From positions 38,538 through 102,537 of the forward strand of contig CAWKLL010000045.1 of the NCBI GenBank assembly GCA_963850255.1: DNA of 64,000 nucleotides, written 5' to 3'. Origin of the DNA: J054 sp963850255 (GTDB lineage Bacteria; Pseudomonadota; Gammaproteobacteria; Steroidobacterales; GCA-2729495). The notes beneath the pieces are model-generated. The model searched no databases. It was given only the letters and a program-made list of their open reading frames with translations, and had not been told where the DNA came from. The translations under genes were made by a program, and so were the position numbers. Each line of letters begins with the position of its first letter. Position 1 is the stretch's first letter. This document shows positions 36,479-45,540 of the stretch, piece after piece.

Positions 36479-36594
36479 GTAGCAAAAGCCTAGCATGGCC
36501 CTGTGGTTGCCCCGGCGGCAAAGAACCGCGCGAAGTTTCGCCAGAATGCCTGCCGGCGGTGTAAATTGAGCCTCTCAGGGTAACGGTAGCACCA

Positions 36595-38091
36595 GTGAAT
36601 CCTATTCTCCTGATCCACGGATATTCGGCCGAGCATGGCAGCGACCCGCAACGCCGGTCCGATATCACGAATATCTACGGCAGTCTGCCGGCGGCCTTGC
36701 GGCGCCAGTACGGTAAAACCAAAGTCTTCGAGCTAAACGTCTCGCGCTACATCAGCCTGGCCGACGGTATCAATCTCGATGACCTGGCCGCTGCCATGCA
36801 ACAGGCGCTGCAGGCGGATTTCCCTGAATTGCTGACGGGTCGCTTCGACGTAATTATTCACAGCACCGGCGCGCTGCTGGTCCGCAATTGGTTACGCAGA
36901 CATTCGCCGCGCCCGGGACCCATCGAGCACCTGGTTTATCTCGCCGGCGCCAATTTTGGTTCCGGATGGGCGCACGTGGGTCGCGGCCAGCTGGCGAAGT
37001 GGGGGCGGGCGGTGTTTCAGGGTAGCGAATCGGGACTGCAAATTCTCGATGCCCTGGAGTTGGGGGCCGAAGAGACCCTGGACCTGCAGCAGCACTTTCT
37101 TGCTCCGCAACATGACCTTTGGCAACGCTATCGATTGCGTGAGTTTTGCATCTGCGGCAGCCAGGTATTGTCGGATTGGTTGCCTATCCCGGTGCGATAC
37201 GCTCGCGAGGATGGTTCGGATGGTGTGGTGCGGGTGGCTTCCTGCAACACGGATTGGAACTACATTGCCGTTCAGCCGAAACGCCGCGCCCATGACCTGG
37301 CCTGGGAGGAAATTCGCGCCAGCTGTGCACTGCTCGGCAGTAGTCCTGATGGCCGCGAAGACGATCCTGGTGAGTATTACCGGGTTGCCACGCAAGTACT
37401 TGCCGATGAACTGCAACGGCCGCCGGTACCGCTGGCGATTCCTTACCAATGTGCACATTCGGGCAGCCAGCGTGGTGTAGTCACGGGCAAACGGGTACGC
37501 GCCGAAGTGCTGGCGCTTATTGACGTAGCCCTGCGCGCCAGCACGCCGGCACAGTATCGAAAAGTCGGTGAACTGTATGCCGGTCGCAGTCGCGCCAATC
37601 AGCAGCGCGCGGCCGCGCAGCTGGAACCTGGCCGTATCGCCGGAATTTTCTTTGAACCGCGCGCCCAATACGATGCTCACGCCCAGTTGATTTTTCGCCT
37701 GCGCGATCAGCACGGTCGGCCGGTAGAAGATGCCGATGTGTTGTTGAATTCGTCGTCCGAGGCAGCGGTTTCCATCAATGAACTCTTCGAGCACGCGCAT
37801 CGTAATCGTCGCAGTCCGCATATCCTGTGCTTTTACCTGCGTACTTCGTCCTTCGACAAACAACAGGGTGACTGGTTGGATCGCCTCGCCCAGGTGGGCG
37901 GTATACATCTGGAAATATCACCGACGGAGGCGCGCACCGAAGAAATCCGCTACCTGCCAGTTTGCCTGAAAGTCTCGGCTGCACGCCTGCGCCGTTTTAT
38001 TCAGGGTCATCGCACCACGGTAATTGATGTGACCTTGTTGAGAATTCCGTCACCGCAGGTTTTCAAGATGGTGAAAGCGGTCACCAGTTAG
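36595..38091 (+). CDS. lipase-like alpha/beta hydrolase with C-terminal extension
   Basis: 498 residues, GTG start. The N-terminal 250 residues look like a lipase/PGAP1-type hydrolase: ILLIHGYSAEHGS (oxyanion loop), the nucleophile region DVIIHSTGALLVRNWL (Ser in H-S-T-G), and EHLVYLAGANFGSGWA. No signal peptide, so it is probably cytoplasmic or exported by an unknown route. Residues 340-498 form a separate domain, probably beta-sandwich (IAGIFFEPRAQYDAHAQL, RPVEDADVLLNSSSEAAVS), of no recognised family. Divergent from the propeller lipoprotein. Confidence 0.65.
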   Translation: MNPILLIHGYSAEHGSDPQRRSDITNIYGSLPAALRRQYGKTKVFELNVSRYISLADGINLDDLAAAMQQALQADFPELLTGRFDVIIHSTGALLVRNWLRRHSPRPGPIEHLVYLAGANFGSGWAHVGRGQLAKWGRAVFQGSESGLQILDALELGAEETLDLQQHFLAPQHDLWQRYRLREFCICGSQVLSDWLPIPVRYAREDGSDGVVRVASCNTDWNYIAVQPKRRAHDLAWEEIRASCALLGSSPDGREDDPGEYYRVATQVLADELQRPPVPLAIPYQCAHSGSQRGVVTGKRVRAEVLALIDVALRASTPAQYRKVGELYAGRSRANQQRAAAQLEPGRIAGIFFEPRAQYDAHAQLIFRLRDQHGRPVEDADVLLNSSSEAAVSINELFEHAHRNRRSPHILCFYLRTSSFDKQQGDWLDRLAQVGGIHLEISPTEARTEEIRYLPVCLKVSAARLRRFIQGHRTTVIDVTLLRIPSPQVFKMVKAVTS

Positions 38092-38120
38092 TGCCGCGAC
38101 GCCTGTCCAGTATCAGGCAG

Positions 38121-38138
38121 GGCCGCCGTTTGGCGGCC
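38121..38138 (+). terminator. GC-rich hairpin, possible terminator
   Basis: GGCCGCC-GTTT-GGCGGCC is a perfect 7-base stem about 30 bases after the lipase-like gene. A shorter stem GCCTG/CAGGC lies just before it. There is no T-run, so intrinsic termination is uncertain. Confidence 0.3.
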
Positions 38139-38312
38139 AGAATCTCCGGCTGCCAAGCAACCGGTCATGATAAACCTCAGCGTGGCTTTCTTCCGATTGA
38201 GAGACCGCGCTGCCGCTGGCTTGGTATGTCGCCCGAGGCCGGCTGAGCAGTTTGACCGAAGCGCTTCAGCTGGATGTTATGATGCGGAGAAAACAAGGGA
38301 GGCTCGATAACC

Positions 38313-38939
38313 ATGAAAAATAGCCGAAACTTCATCATTGTCCTGTTGCTCGCGCTTTCACCATCGCTGCTCTCCGCCCAGGAAGTAGACGAGTCGGTGC
38401 TGGTCAGTGAAAACGTCGCCGACGATTTTTACGCAGCCGGTAACCAGGTCATTGTTGAAGCTGACATTGACGGCGATGCGGTTCTCGCCGGTGGTACCGT
38501 CATTGTTACGGGTGCGGTCAGTGAAGATTTGATCGTCGCCGGTGGCACCGTTACCGTGACGGGCGATATCGGCGATGATTTGCGCGCCGCAGGTGGCACG
38601 GTCACCGTGACTTCAAATGTGGGTGACCATGCCGTTATTAGCGGCGGCACTGTTGAGATAGAAGAGGGCGCCACCATCAATGGCTGGGCCTGGTTGGCCG
38701 GTGGCTCCGTTGACATGGAAGGCTGGATTACCGGGGATCTGCGCATTGCTGCGGGAGAAATTGAGCTGAGCGGCCGGGTTGACGGCGATGTTGAATTGGC
38801 CGGCGGAGAAATTGAAATTGAAGACGGTGCCGTCATTAACGGTAACCTGACCTGGCGCAGCAACGAAGAACCGGAGATCGACGAAGCTGTGGTGATTACC
38901 GGAGAGATTATCGAAGGTGAGCCCTGGTCGGACGTATGA
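38313..38939 (+). CDS. exported polymer-forming (bactofilin-like) repeat protein
   Basis: 208 residues, GGGAGG upstream. Signal peptide ending LLSAQEVDES. The rest is a right-handed beta-solenoid pattern of short repeats, with G-D-x repeated every 15-20 residues (DIDGDAVLAGGTVIVTG, DIGDDLRAAGGTVTVTS, RVDGDVELAGGEIEIED), as in the polymer-forming/bactofilin family. Many relatives continue into a C-terminal membrane domain. Here that domain is in another frame directly downstream, so the stop at 38939 may be caused by a frameshift. Confidence 0.75.
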   Translation: MKNSRNFIIVLLLALSPSLLSAQEVDESVLVSENVADDFYAAGNQVIVEADIDGDAVLAGGTVIVTGAVSEDLIVAGGTVTVTGDIGDDLRAAGGTVTVTSNVGDHAVISGGTVEIEEGATINGWAWLAGGSVDMEGWITGDLRIAAGEIELSGRVDGDVELAGGEIEIEDGAVINGNLTWRSNEEPEIDEAVVITGEIIEGEPWSDV

Positions 38940-39432
38940 ACGCGACAGCGGCTTTTTCGATGGACTGTTCGGGCTGCTTAGCCTGATTTTCTCGGCGGGA
39001 TTGTTCTACACTGTTTTCCGCACTCGCCTGGATCGCTGTTTTGCCAGCTTCCGGGCTACACCCGGTCGCAGTTTACTGGTTGGATTGGCGGTATTCGCGA
39101 TAACCCCGCTGATTGCTTTACTGTTTTTTGTCACAGCCGTCGGCTGGTTGCTGGGTATGTTGGTGGGCGCAGCCTATGCGCTGGCCCTGATCGCCGGCGG
39201 ACTCACCGGCATCACTCTGACAGCGCGCTGGGGGCTGGAGCGCTTTCGGCAAATGCCAGATCCCAGTCTCGGCTCGGTCTGGCTAGCCATTGCTGCGCTG
39301 GCTGTTGTTATATCGCTGCTCTACATCATTCCGCCGCTGGGCGTGCTGGTGGGAACAGCGATCTTGTTGCTGGGTCTGGGCACCGTAGCCGACGAGGTTT
39401 ACCGTGAAGTGCGCGAGACCGCGGCCGGATGA
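38917..39432 (+). CDS. integral membrane protein, probably the C-terminal half of the preceding gene
   Basis: 171 residues if started at GTG 38917, inside the end of the previous gene. Four to five transmembrane segments (FGLLSLIFSAGLFYTVF, SLLVGLAVFAITPLIALLFF, VGWLLGMLVGAAYALALIAGG, VWLAIAALAVVISLLYIIPPLG). Removing one base near 38930 joins EPWSD to YERDSGFFDG and gives one protein of about 370 residues with the architecture polymer-forming domain plus membrane domain seen in many Proteobacteria. Two coupled genes remain possible. Confidence 0.65.
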   Translation: MSPGRTYERDSGFFDGLFGLLSLIFSAGLFYTVFRTRLDRCFASFRATPGRSLLVGLAVFAITPLIALLFFVTAVGWLLGMLVGAAYALALIAGGLTGITLTARWGLERFRQMPDPSLGSVWLAIAALAVVISLLYIIPPLGVLVGTAILLLGLGTVADEVYREVRETAAG

Positions 39433-39433
39433 T

Positions 39434-39610
39434 TCAGGCGACTGTTTGTGGATAGGTGCCGCGGATCGGATGGTTGTTTTCCGGATCGCGAATCCATTCC
39501 AGGCCAGACACCAGGGCTTCCAGTTCCGGTCGCACGAACGGGTTATTGGATAAGTCTGTATGGATATGGAACGCGACCGGCCGCCGCAACTTAACGTCTT
39601 CGGCGAGCCA
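39434..39610 (-). pseudogene. possible C-terminal gene remnant antisense to the DUF2237 start
   Basis: On the minus strand a 58-codon open stretch after an in-frame stop reads like a genuine protein end: PVAFHIHTDLSNNPF, then VRPELEALVSGLEWIRD, then PENNHPIRGTYPQTVA and stop. Codon choice is like the surrounding genes and most of it lies in otherwise empty DNA. No start or upstream part exists. It could be the tail of a deleted gene; chance is the alternative. Confidence 0.35.
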
Positions 39611-39949
39611 CTAAGCACTTGCAGCGATTCACCCCTTACCGGCTGGTATCGTAACGGCTGCTGTCAGACTGACGCGCAGGACCACGGTTCACATACGGTC
39701 TGCGCGGTGATGACAGCTGAATTTCTTGAATTTTCACGTGCACGCGGCAACGATCTGAGCACGCCCCAGCCTGACAGTGGTTTTCCCGGTTTGCAGGCCG
39801 GTGATCGCTGGTGCCTGTGCGCAGCGCGCTGGGCCGAGGCGCACGCCGCTGGTGCCGCGCCGCGGGTGTTTCTGCAGGCGACTCATCAACGGGCGCTGGA
39901 ATTGATTCCGCTGCAGGATCTCAAGGCTTATGCAAGTGATCTATCCTGA
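39560..39949 (+). CDS. DUF2237 family protein
   Basis: 129 residues. The whole family signature is present: LNVFGEPLSTCSDSPLTGWYR, NGCCQTDAQDHGSHTVCAVM, EFLEFSRARGNDLSTPQP, FPGLQAGDRWCLCAARWAEA and the ending THQRALELIPLQDLKAYA. The conserved cysteines suggest metal or redox chemistry, but the function of the family is unknown. Start either at 39560 or two codons later; there is no strong ribosome binding site. Stand-alone gene. Confidence 0.87.
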   Translation: MDMERDRPPQLNVFGEPLSTCSDSPLTGWYRNGCCQTDAQDHGSHTVCAVMTAEFLEFSRARGNDLSTPQPDSGFPGLQAGDRWCLCAARWAEAHAAGAAPRVFLQATHQRALELIPLQDLKAYASDLS

Positions 39950-40065
39950 AGCTACTATCTGACTAACAGAGCCAGCTGCGCGCCGGGCCTGGGCCAGTGG
40001 CGAGGCATTCTAGAATCAGCGGCCGTGGCGGCGCCCTTGCGAGACTGTATTGGGTAAGCGCTTTT

Positions 40066-41427
40066 CTATTCGTGAGCCGATGGAATTTGCTTGCGGCGAT
40101 AGAACACTGCGCCCAAGAAAACCCAGCCCAGCACCATGGCCCATTCGTAAGGCCAGATCAGCGCCGCTGGGCTCCAGGGCAGGTACAGATTCAGCAGCCC
40201 GACGGACAACAGCAGGGCAATCCAGCCAACGGCTCGACCATAGCGAACCTTGAAGGGTCGCTGCATGCCTGGTTCGTGGCTCCGCAGGCGTAGAAAGGCC
40301 GCGGCGACAAATCCATAGGCAATCACGATGGCAAAGCTGCCGGCGTCAATCAGCCAGATCAAAATGGTCCGACCAAACAGCGGTGCGATGGCTGAGATGG
40401 CGCCAATAAAAAGAATGCCCCAGACGGGCGTATGAAAGCGCGGGTGCAATTGTGCGAACAAGGGCGGCAGCATGCCCGAGCGCGACAAGGCATAGAGCAC
40501 CCGGCTGCCGCCAACGATAAAGGCATTCCAACTGGTCAGGATGCCACCGATGCCGCCGATTACCAGTAGCTTACCGGCCCAGGCACTATTCCAGACTGCG
40601 GCTGTTGCGTCGGCTGTGGCCATGCTCGAAGCCGCGCGGACGTCGGCCGGGAGTGCCAGGGCTACGCCAAGGGAAACCAGTAAATACCAGCCTACGGCCA
40701 GCGTCACGGAGATGATCAGTAGCGCGCCGATTTGCTGATGGGGCAGATCGATTTCCTCGGCGGACTGCGGAATGACATCGAAGCCCACCAGCAGGGTCGG
40801 AACCATGATCAACACACCCAGCGTGCCGGCGGCGCCGCCCACCAGCAACGGTTCCATGTTGGCACTGCTGCCGTTGGTGAATGCGCCGGTGAGAAAAAAC
40901 ACCCCGATGGCAAAGAACAATAAGGTGACCACCCCTTGTATGAAGGCGGCGACGCGCACACCAAGCAGGTTAATTGCTGTCATCAATACGGTGGCGAGGA
41001 CGCCGACAGCGACAAAGCTGGCGTGGACATCTGAGCTACCGATACGCCAGAGCAAGCCCTGCTTCATTTGCGGGAACAGGTATTCCGCGGCGGTTGGCAG
41101 GGCCACAGCTTCAAAGGTCGGTACCGTCAGGTAGCCCATGAGCAAGGCCCAGGTGCAGATAAATGAGGGCAGGCGGCCAAAAGCCCGCTCGGTGTAGACA
41201 TGCTCGCCGCCGGCCTTGGGCATGGCGGATACCAGCTCGGCATAGGTCAGGCCGATAAATATGACCGCCGTGCCGCCAATGGCGAAGGCCAGCAGGGTGC
41301 CGAGAGTGCCGGCGCGGCCGAGCCAGTCGCCCGTGAGCAGTACCCAGCTCCAGCCGATCATGGCGCCGAACGCCAGGGTGATTACCTCGCGGCGCTTGAG
41401 GACCCGGATGAAACCATCAGCGGACAT
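40066..41427 (-). CDS. APC-superfamily amino acid/polyamine permease
   Basis: 453 residues, about twelve transmembrane segments. Start: LKRREVITLAFGAMIGWSWVLLTGDWLG with the G-A-M-I-G helix-1 break that binds substrate in APC carriers; IGLTYAELVSAMPKAGGEHVYTERAFG is the conserved helix 2-3 region; NAFIVGGSRVLYALSRSGMLP in helix 8 and FHTPVWGILF in helix 9 are also standard. Substrate probably an amino acid or amine. The gene stands alone between the DUF2237 and flippase genes. Confidence 0.9.
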   Translation of the reverse strand: MSADGFIRVLKRREVITLAFGAMIGWSWVLLTGDWLGRAGTLGTLLAFAIGGTAVIFIGLTYAELVSAMPKAGGEHVYTERAFGRLPSFICTWALLMGYLTVPTFEAVALPTAAEYLFPQMKQGLLWRIGSSDVHASFVAVGVLATVLMTAINLLGVRVAAFIQGVVTLLFFAIGVFFLTGAFTNGSSANMEPLLVGGAAGTLGVLIMVPTLLVGFDVIPQSAEEIDLPHQQIGALLIISVTLAVGWYLLVSLGVALALPADVRAASSMATADATAAVWNSAWAGKLLVIGGIGGILTSWNAFIVGGSRVLYALSRSGMLPPLFAQLHPRFHTPVWGILFIGAISAIAPLFGRTILIWLIDAGSFAIVIAYGFVAAAFLRLRSHEPGMQRPFKVRYGRAVGWIALLLSVGLLNLYLPWSPAALIWPYEWAMVLGWVFLGAVFYRRKQIPSAHE

Positions 41428-41572
41428 GGGCGGATAGTAACGTGGACTGAGTGATGGGCTTCACTGCCGTTTGCGGCGGAACTGCCTATACTCTTGACCT
41501 TTGATGTGGCGTACCGCCATCTTGTCGTCCCGCCAGGGGCAACTGCAGTTCAGGGTAAGACGCAAGCTCCAT

Positions 41573-43061
41573 GCCGACACTCGGATTCAGGGTCTTTACA
41601 GCCGCCATTTGGTCGGTATCGCTGCGTTTTGCTGTTAAGATCCATGGCCCTGGTCAATACCGTTGTTTTGGCGCGTCTGCTGGTGCCTGAGGATTTCGGG
41701 CTGGTCGGTATTGTGATGGCCATTTACGGTTTATTCAGTTGCTCAAGTCGTTCGGCTTTGACGTGGTGCTGATTCAGAAACAGGCTGCTGACGATAGTCA
41801 CTACGATACCGCGTGGACATTGCAGTTCTTATTCGGTCTGCTGACCGGCTTGCTTATGTTGCTCGCCGCCCCGGCAATTGCCAGCTATTATGAAGATCCG
41901 CGCTTGCTCGGCATTGCTCGCGCTACCGCCGTTCTATTTGTGCTTAACGGCGCGGTCAACATAGGCGTGGTCAATTTTCGCAAAGAGCTAAATTTTCAGC
42001 GCGAGTTTATGTTCCGTGGCACGATCAAATTTTTCTCCGTTATTGCCACCATTGCGCTGGCACTTTACTTTCGCAGCTATTGGGCATTGGTGGCGGGCAC
42101 TCTGATTTCGGCAGTTTTGGAATTAGGCTTTTCCTACTACCTTTCTAGTTATCGTCCCAGTTTTACTTTACGTGCCTGGCGCGAAATGATGAGTTTCAGT
42201 GCTTGGCTGTTGCTGAATAGTTTTGTATTGTTTTTGAACCGGCGTATGAGTTACCTGATCATCGGTAAAGTGCTGGGCGTGAGTTCGGTAGGATTTCTTA
42301 CCCTGTCAAACGAATTTGCATCGCTGCCGAACAGTGAGTTGGTGGCAGCGGTCAACCGTGCAGCGTTTCCTGGCTACTCAAAAGTCGCTGCTGACAAGCA
42401 GGCGCTGAGAAAACTATATGTAGATACTTTAGGCGCCATCGTGATGGTTGGCATACCGGGCAGTGTGGGCGTAGCCGTCCTGGCGCCGGTATTTGTGCCG
42501 GTTATCCTGGGTGACAAGTGGCTCGATACCATACCGCTGATTCATTTACTTGGCCTGGCTTTCGCCCTGGTCTCTATCAATACCAACGCGGGCTACGTTT
42601 TTCATGCCATTGGCAAACCTAATGTGCCTGCCGTCGCTAATATTTTTCGTGCCAGCCTGTTGATCGGCTTGTTATTACTGTTTCTCAATCACTATGGACT
42701 GATCGGCGCTGCTATTGCTACGGGGACGGTGGCCATGATCATGTTCCCGGCGTATTTCTTATTGTTGCGCTGGGCCATCGGCCTGCGGCTGTCCCAATAT
42801 CTGGGGGCTATCTACCGCCCGTTGATCGCCTCTGTGGCGATGTATTGCGCCGTTGCACAATTAGCCTATCAACAGCCGACGGTAAATCTTGTGCCCGCAG
42901 CGTCGGGAAATCTGTGGCTGCTGCTGGAGGCGATTGCTCTCGGCGTCGGCGTATTTGCGGGCACGGTCATGTTGCTGTGGCTCATATTGGGGCGCCCCGA
43001 CGGTGTCGAGAGGACCGCGCTTAACCTGCTGCGCACGCGGCTGAATTCAGCACGAAACTAG
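41573..43061 (+). CDS. Wzx-type lipopolysaccharide/oligosaccharide flippase (two frameshifts near the 5' end)
   Basis: 496 codons after repair. From ATG 41573 the first helix reads MPTLGFRVFTAAIWSVSLRF; the frame then shifts near 41640 to MALVNTVVLARLLVPEDFGLVGIVMAIYGLF, and near 41738 to LLKSFGFDVVLIQKQ, the invariant start of flippase helix 2. AGTTTGC read as AGTTGC explains the second shift. The main part (41739-43061) has twelve or so helices. Such proteins flip undecaprenyl-linked oligosaccharides. No glycosyltransferase or polymerase gene is beside it. The 3' end overlaps the convergent gene by four bases. Confidence 0.82.
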
Positions 43062-44038
43062 TTGGCTGACTCGGGTAACGGGCTTGCAGAGAAAATCAGT
43101 ACACCAAGATCATCATCCCGGCGCCAGCTCAGAGCCAGCCGTCCACCAAGAAATGAGTACTGGCTGAGGCCTGCGAGGGCTGAAAGATAGCGAGTTTCCA
43201 TTTCATTGACTGGTGGCGCGCAAGCCATGCGTGTTCCGGCCAGCGGACCGTTGATACTAATCGCGCCGGGCGGTCCTGCTTCCGTGATGCTGCCGTTGTA
43301 CCTATTGCAGCCACTACTGCCAGAGATACGATCACCTGTAAACATGAGTGAAATGTTGATGTCATTGAGCATTGCTTCATCTCGTCCGAAGCTCACCAGG
43401 CGCCATTCAATGTTGGCCAGATCCGCAATCGACTGACGGCCCTGGTCTTCGCTTTCCTGTTCCACCAGTTCCTGATCCTGCAATATAAAACGACGGCGAA
43501 CTTTTTGCCCGGGACAGCAGGCGGCATCGTCGGGTCCGCCCTGCACGACGTCTACAACTAAAATGCCGTCCTGGATCTCAGCGTCGCGAATCGTTACTCG
43601 ATCGCCGAGTGCGGCAAAGGCCTGGCTTTGCGCTTGTCCATTGGAATCACGACCGATAACAGCCAGAAAGTCAAAGGTGCCGGATCCACCGCTGCTGGTA
43701 TAGAGCAGGACCACGGCTTCGTCGTTGCCGTCGCCATTCAGGTCGCCGCGCAGATAAAAATCGGCAAGCAGCCCGGCGCTGGGCGCCGAGGCACCGCCTG
43801 CGACGAAGGGTTCTCCCTGCCAGCGTCCATCCTGCAGGGTAAAAGCTTCCTGCCCGGGCAATTGGTAGCGCGCGTTGCTGGCGGCCAGAAAATCGGGTGG
43901 TGGCTCAGCGGCGTTTGCTTGTTGAGCTGGTTTGGTTGACGCAGGGCTTGGGGCGTCGGCGGCTGGTTGCGGGGGCTGGCAAGCGGCGAGGGCGGCCAGC
44001 CAGCCAAAGAATACGAGGCGTTTTGCTTGAGTCGGCAT
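43058..44038 (-). CDS. lipoprotein with META domain
   Basis: 326 residues from the internal ATG at the signal peptide; the longer frame adds 34 unlikely residues. Lipobox LAALAAC, followed by a Pro/Ala-rich linker. Residues 65-215 contain an FG-GAP-like calcium loop (DLNGDGNDEAVVLLYTSSGG) and a cysteine pair (AACC). The C-terminal META domain is clear: EWRLVSFG, then INISLMFTGDRISGSSGCNRYNG and AGTRMACAP-x3-N-x2-E with LSQYSFLGGRLAL. META domains occur in heat-shock lipoprotein HslJ and similar envelope proteins. Function unknown. Confidence 0.8.
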   Translation of the reverse strand: MPTQAKRLVFFGWLAALAACQPPQPAADAPSPASTKPAQQANAAEPPPDFLAASNARYQLPGQEAFTLQDGRWQGEPFVAGGASAPSAGLLADFYLRGDLNGDGNDEAVVLLYTSSGGSGTFDFLAVIGRDSNGQAQSQAFAALGDRVTIRDAEIQDGILVVDVVQGGPDDAACCPGQKVRRRFILQDQELVEQESEDQGRQSIADLANIEWRLVSFGRDEAMLNDINISLMFTGDRISGSSGCNRYNGSITEAGPPGAISINGPLAGTRMACAPPVNEMETRYLSALAGLSQYSFLGGRLALSWRRDDDLGVLIFSASPLPESAN

Positions 44039-44107
44039 GAACAATTTCCGGCACGTCTGTTGCGCATTATCGCTTAAGTCACGCTTCGATCCGCTATGCT
44101 TATATGC

Positions 44108-44653
44108 ATGGCAATTCGAAGAATACTGCGCATGGGTCATCCCTTGTTGCGACAGGTAGCTCGTCCCCTGGAAGCGGCTGAAATCGGTAGCCAGGCTGTG
44201 CAGCGGCTGGTCGAGGATATGGTGGATACCCTGGCTGACTATGGCGGCATCGGACTGGCAGCGCCGCAGGTGGGCGAGTCTGTGCGCCTGGCGATTATCG
44301 AGATTGCCGGCGGACCGACGCGCTATGGTGAGCTGGAGTCCGTACCCTTAAGTGTTTTCATCAATCCGGTCATCGAAGTGCTGAATCCCACCACGGCTGG
44401 TTCCTGGGAAGGCTGTTTGTCGGTGCCGGGGTTGCGCGGCTTTGTCGAGCGCCCGCAGCATGTGCTGGTGCGCTATCAGACCTTATCCGGTGAGTCGGCG
44501 GAAATGGAACTAAAGGGCTTTACCGCCACGGTGTTCCAGCACGAGTTTGATCACCTGGATGGCAAGCTGTATATCGATCGCATCAGCGATACGCGTTTGC
44601 TGAGTTTCGAGAAGGAATTCGAGCGTTATTTGCTGCCCGCCGCAGGCGACTGA
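44108..44653 (+). CDS. def: peptide deformylase
   Basis: 181 residues from the ATG at the conserved start AIRRILRMGHPLLRQVA. All three active-site motifs are intact: GIGLAAPQVG (motif 1), EGCLSVPG (motif 2, metal-binding Cys) and FQHEFDHLDGKLYIDRI (motif 3, HExxH). It removes formyl groups from nascent proteins. In many proteobacteria def pairs with fmt; here it stands alone, which suggests an additional deformylase copy elsewhere, but that cannot be checked from the window. Confidence 0.95.
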   Translation: MAIRRILRMGHPLLRQVARPLEAAEIGSQAVQRLVEDMVDTLADYGGIGLAAPQVGESVRLAIIEIAGGPTRYGELESVPLSVFINPVIEVLNPTTAGSWEGCLSVPGLRGFVERPQHVLVRYQTLSGESAEMELKGFTATVFQHEFDHLDGKLYIDRISDTRLLSFEKEFERYLLPAAGD

Positions 44654-44810
44654 CCGTGGCTTGTTGGCCGCAGCCGATTCGGTGCGATGTCGGATAGAGG
44701 CGCTGGTAGATCTAGTCGCTGCATACAAGGCTCTATGGCGTCGGCTGGCCATAAACTTGCTTCGCTCAGTTACGCAGCTAGACTCTGTGCTTTGCTCCTG
44801 GGGGTCAGTC

Positions 44811-45500
44811 ATGAAGGTAACTATGGGCGCGGGCTTTGTCCTATTGTTATTGAATAGTGGTTTTCTGCAGGCGGAAACGCTGCCGCCGGCGAACTCCGAA
44901 GCGTTTTGCCTGGCGGCGCAAAAGGTGCTGGCGAATACCGACAAGCAGGGTACCAATACGCTATTCACCGACATGCCGGCCTATCGGGCTTCCAAGCCCA
45001 TGGTTGATCCGCTGACGAATTACCAGGTGGTCACATATCAAGGCCAGTTGCCCATCGTGGTTTCCTGCAAGGTGAAGACGTCAGCGCATTTGCGGGCTAA
45101 CTATGGCGAAGATGCTGCCGGCGAACAGCAGTTCTGCCCGGAAATGACGCGGCGGATGCAAAGCCTGGCAGTGGCTGAACTGCGAGCAACGAATCCGGCG
45201 GCGGCCGACAAAGCTGCAGCTTTTGTGGTTGACGAGATTGAGCCTTACGTTACCGGCCAGAGTTATCTGGGCGACTTCCAGCCTGCCTACCTCGGCGAGG
45301 ACGGTGCCATACATCTGAGCGCGCCGGGTCTGTTCCAGGACTATGACAGCTGGATTCGCTATATCTTGCCGGAACGCGTAGTCGGGCAAAGCTACTGTCA
45401 TCTGCCCACCGTCGAGTATATGAAGGCCCTGGCTACCGGCAGCATGCAACCCGGCATCACGGTGACCACCGTCGACGATGCGCCGGTGCGGCCACAATAG
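44811..45500 (+). CDS. exported protein of unknown function
   Basis: 229 residues from the ATG that begins a signal peptide (MGAGFVLLLLNSGFLQAE). No family is recognised. The mature part has four cysteines (AFCLAAQ, VVSCKVKT, QQFCPEM, QSYCHLP), which could form two disulphides in the periplasm. SEAFCLAAQKVLANTD resembles the start of small secreted gammaproteobacterial proteins. It follows the deformylase gene by 157 bases. Confidence 0.7.
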   Translation: MKVTMGAGFVLLLLNSGFLQAETLPPANSEAFCLAAQKVLANTDKQGTNTLFTDMPAYRASKPMVDPLTNYQVVTYQGQLPIVVSCKVKTSAHLRANYGEDAAGEQQFCPEMTRRMQSLAVAELRATNPAAADKAAAFVVDEIEPYVTGQSYLGDFQPAYLGEDGAIHLSAPGLFQDYDSWIRYILPERVVGQSYCHLPTVEYMKALATGSMQPGITVTTVDDAPVRPQ

Positions 45501-45540
45501 CGATAGTTGTGATGGCGTTTACTGGCGTTAATATTGCCGC

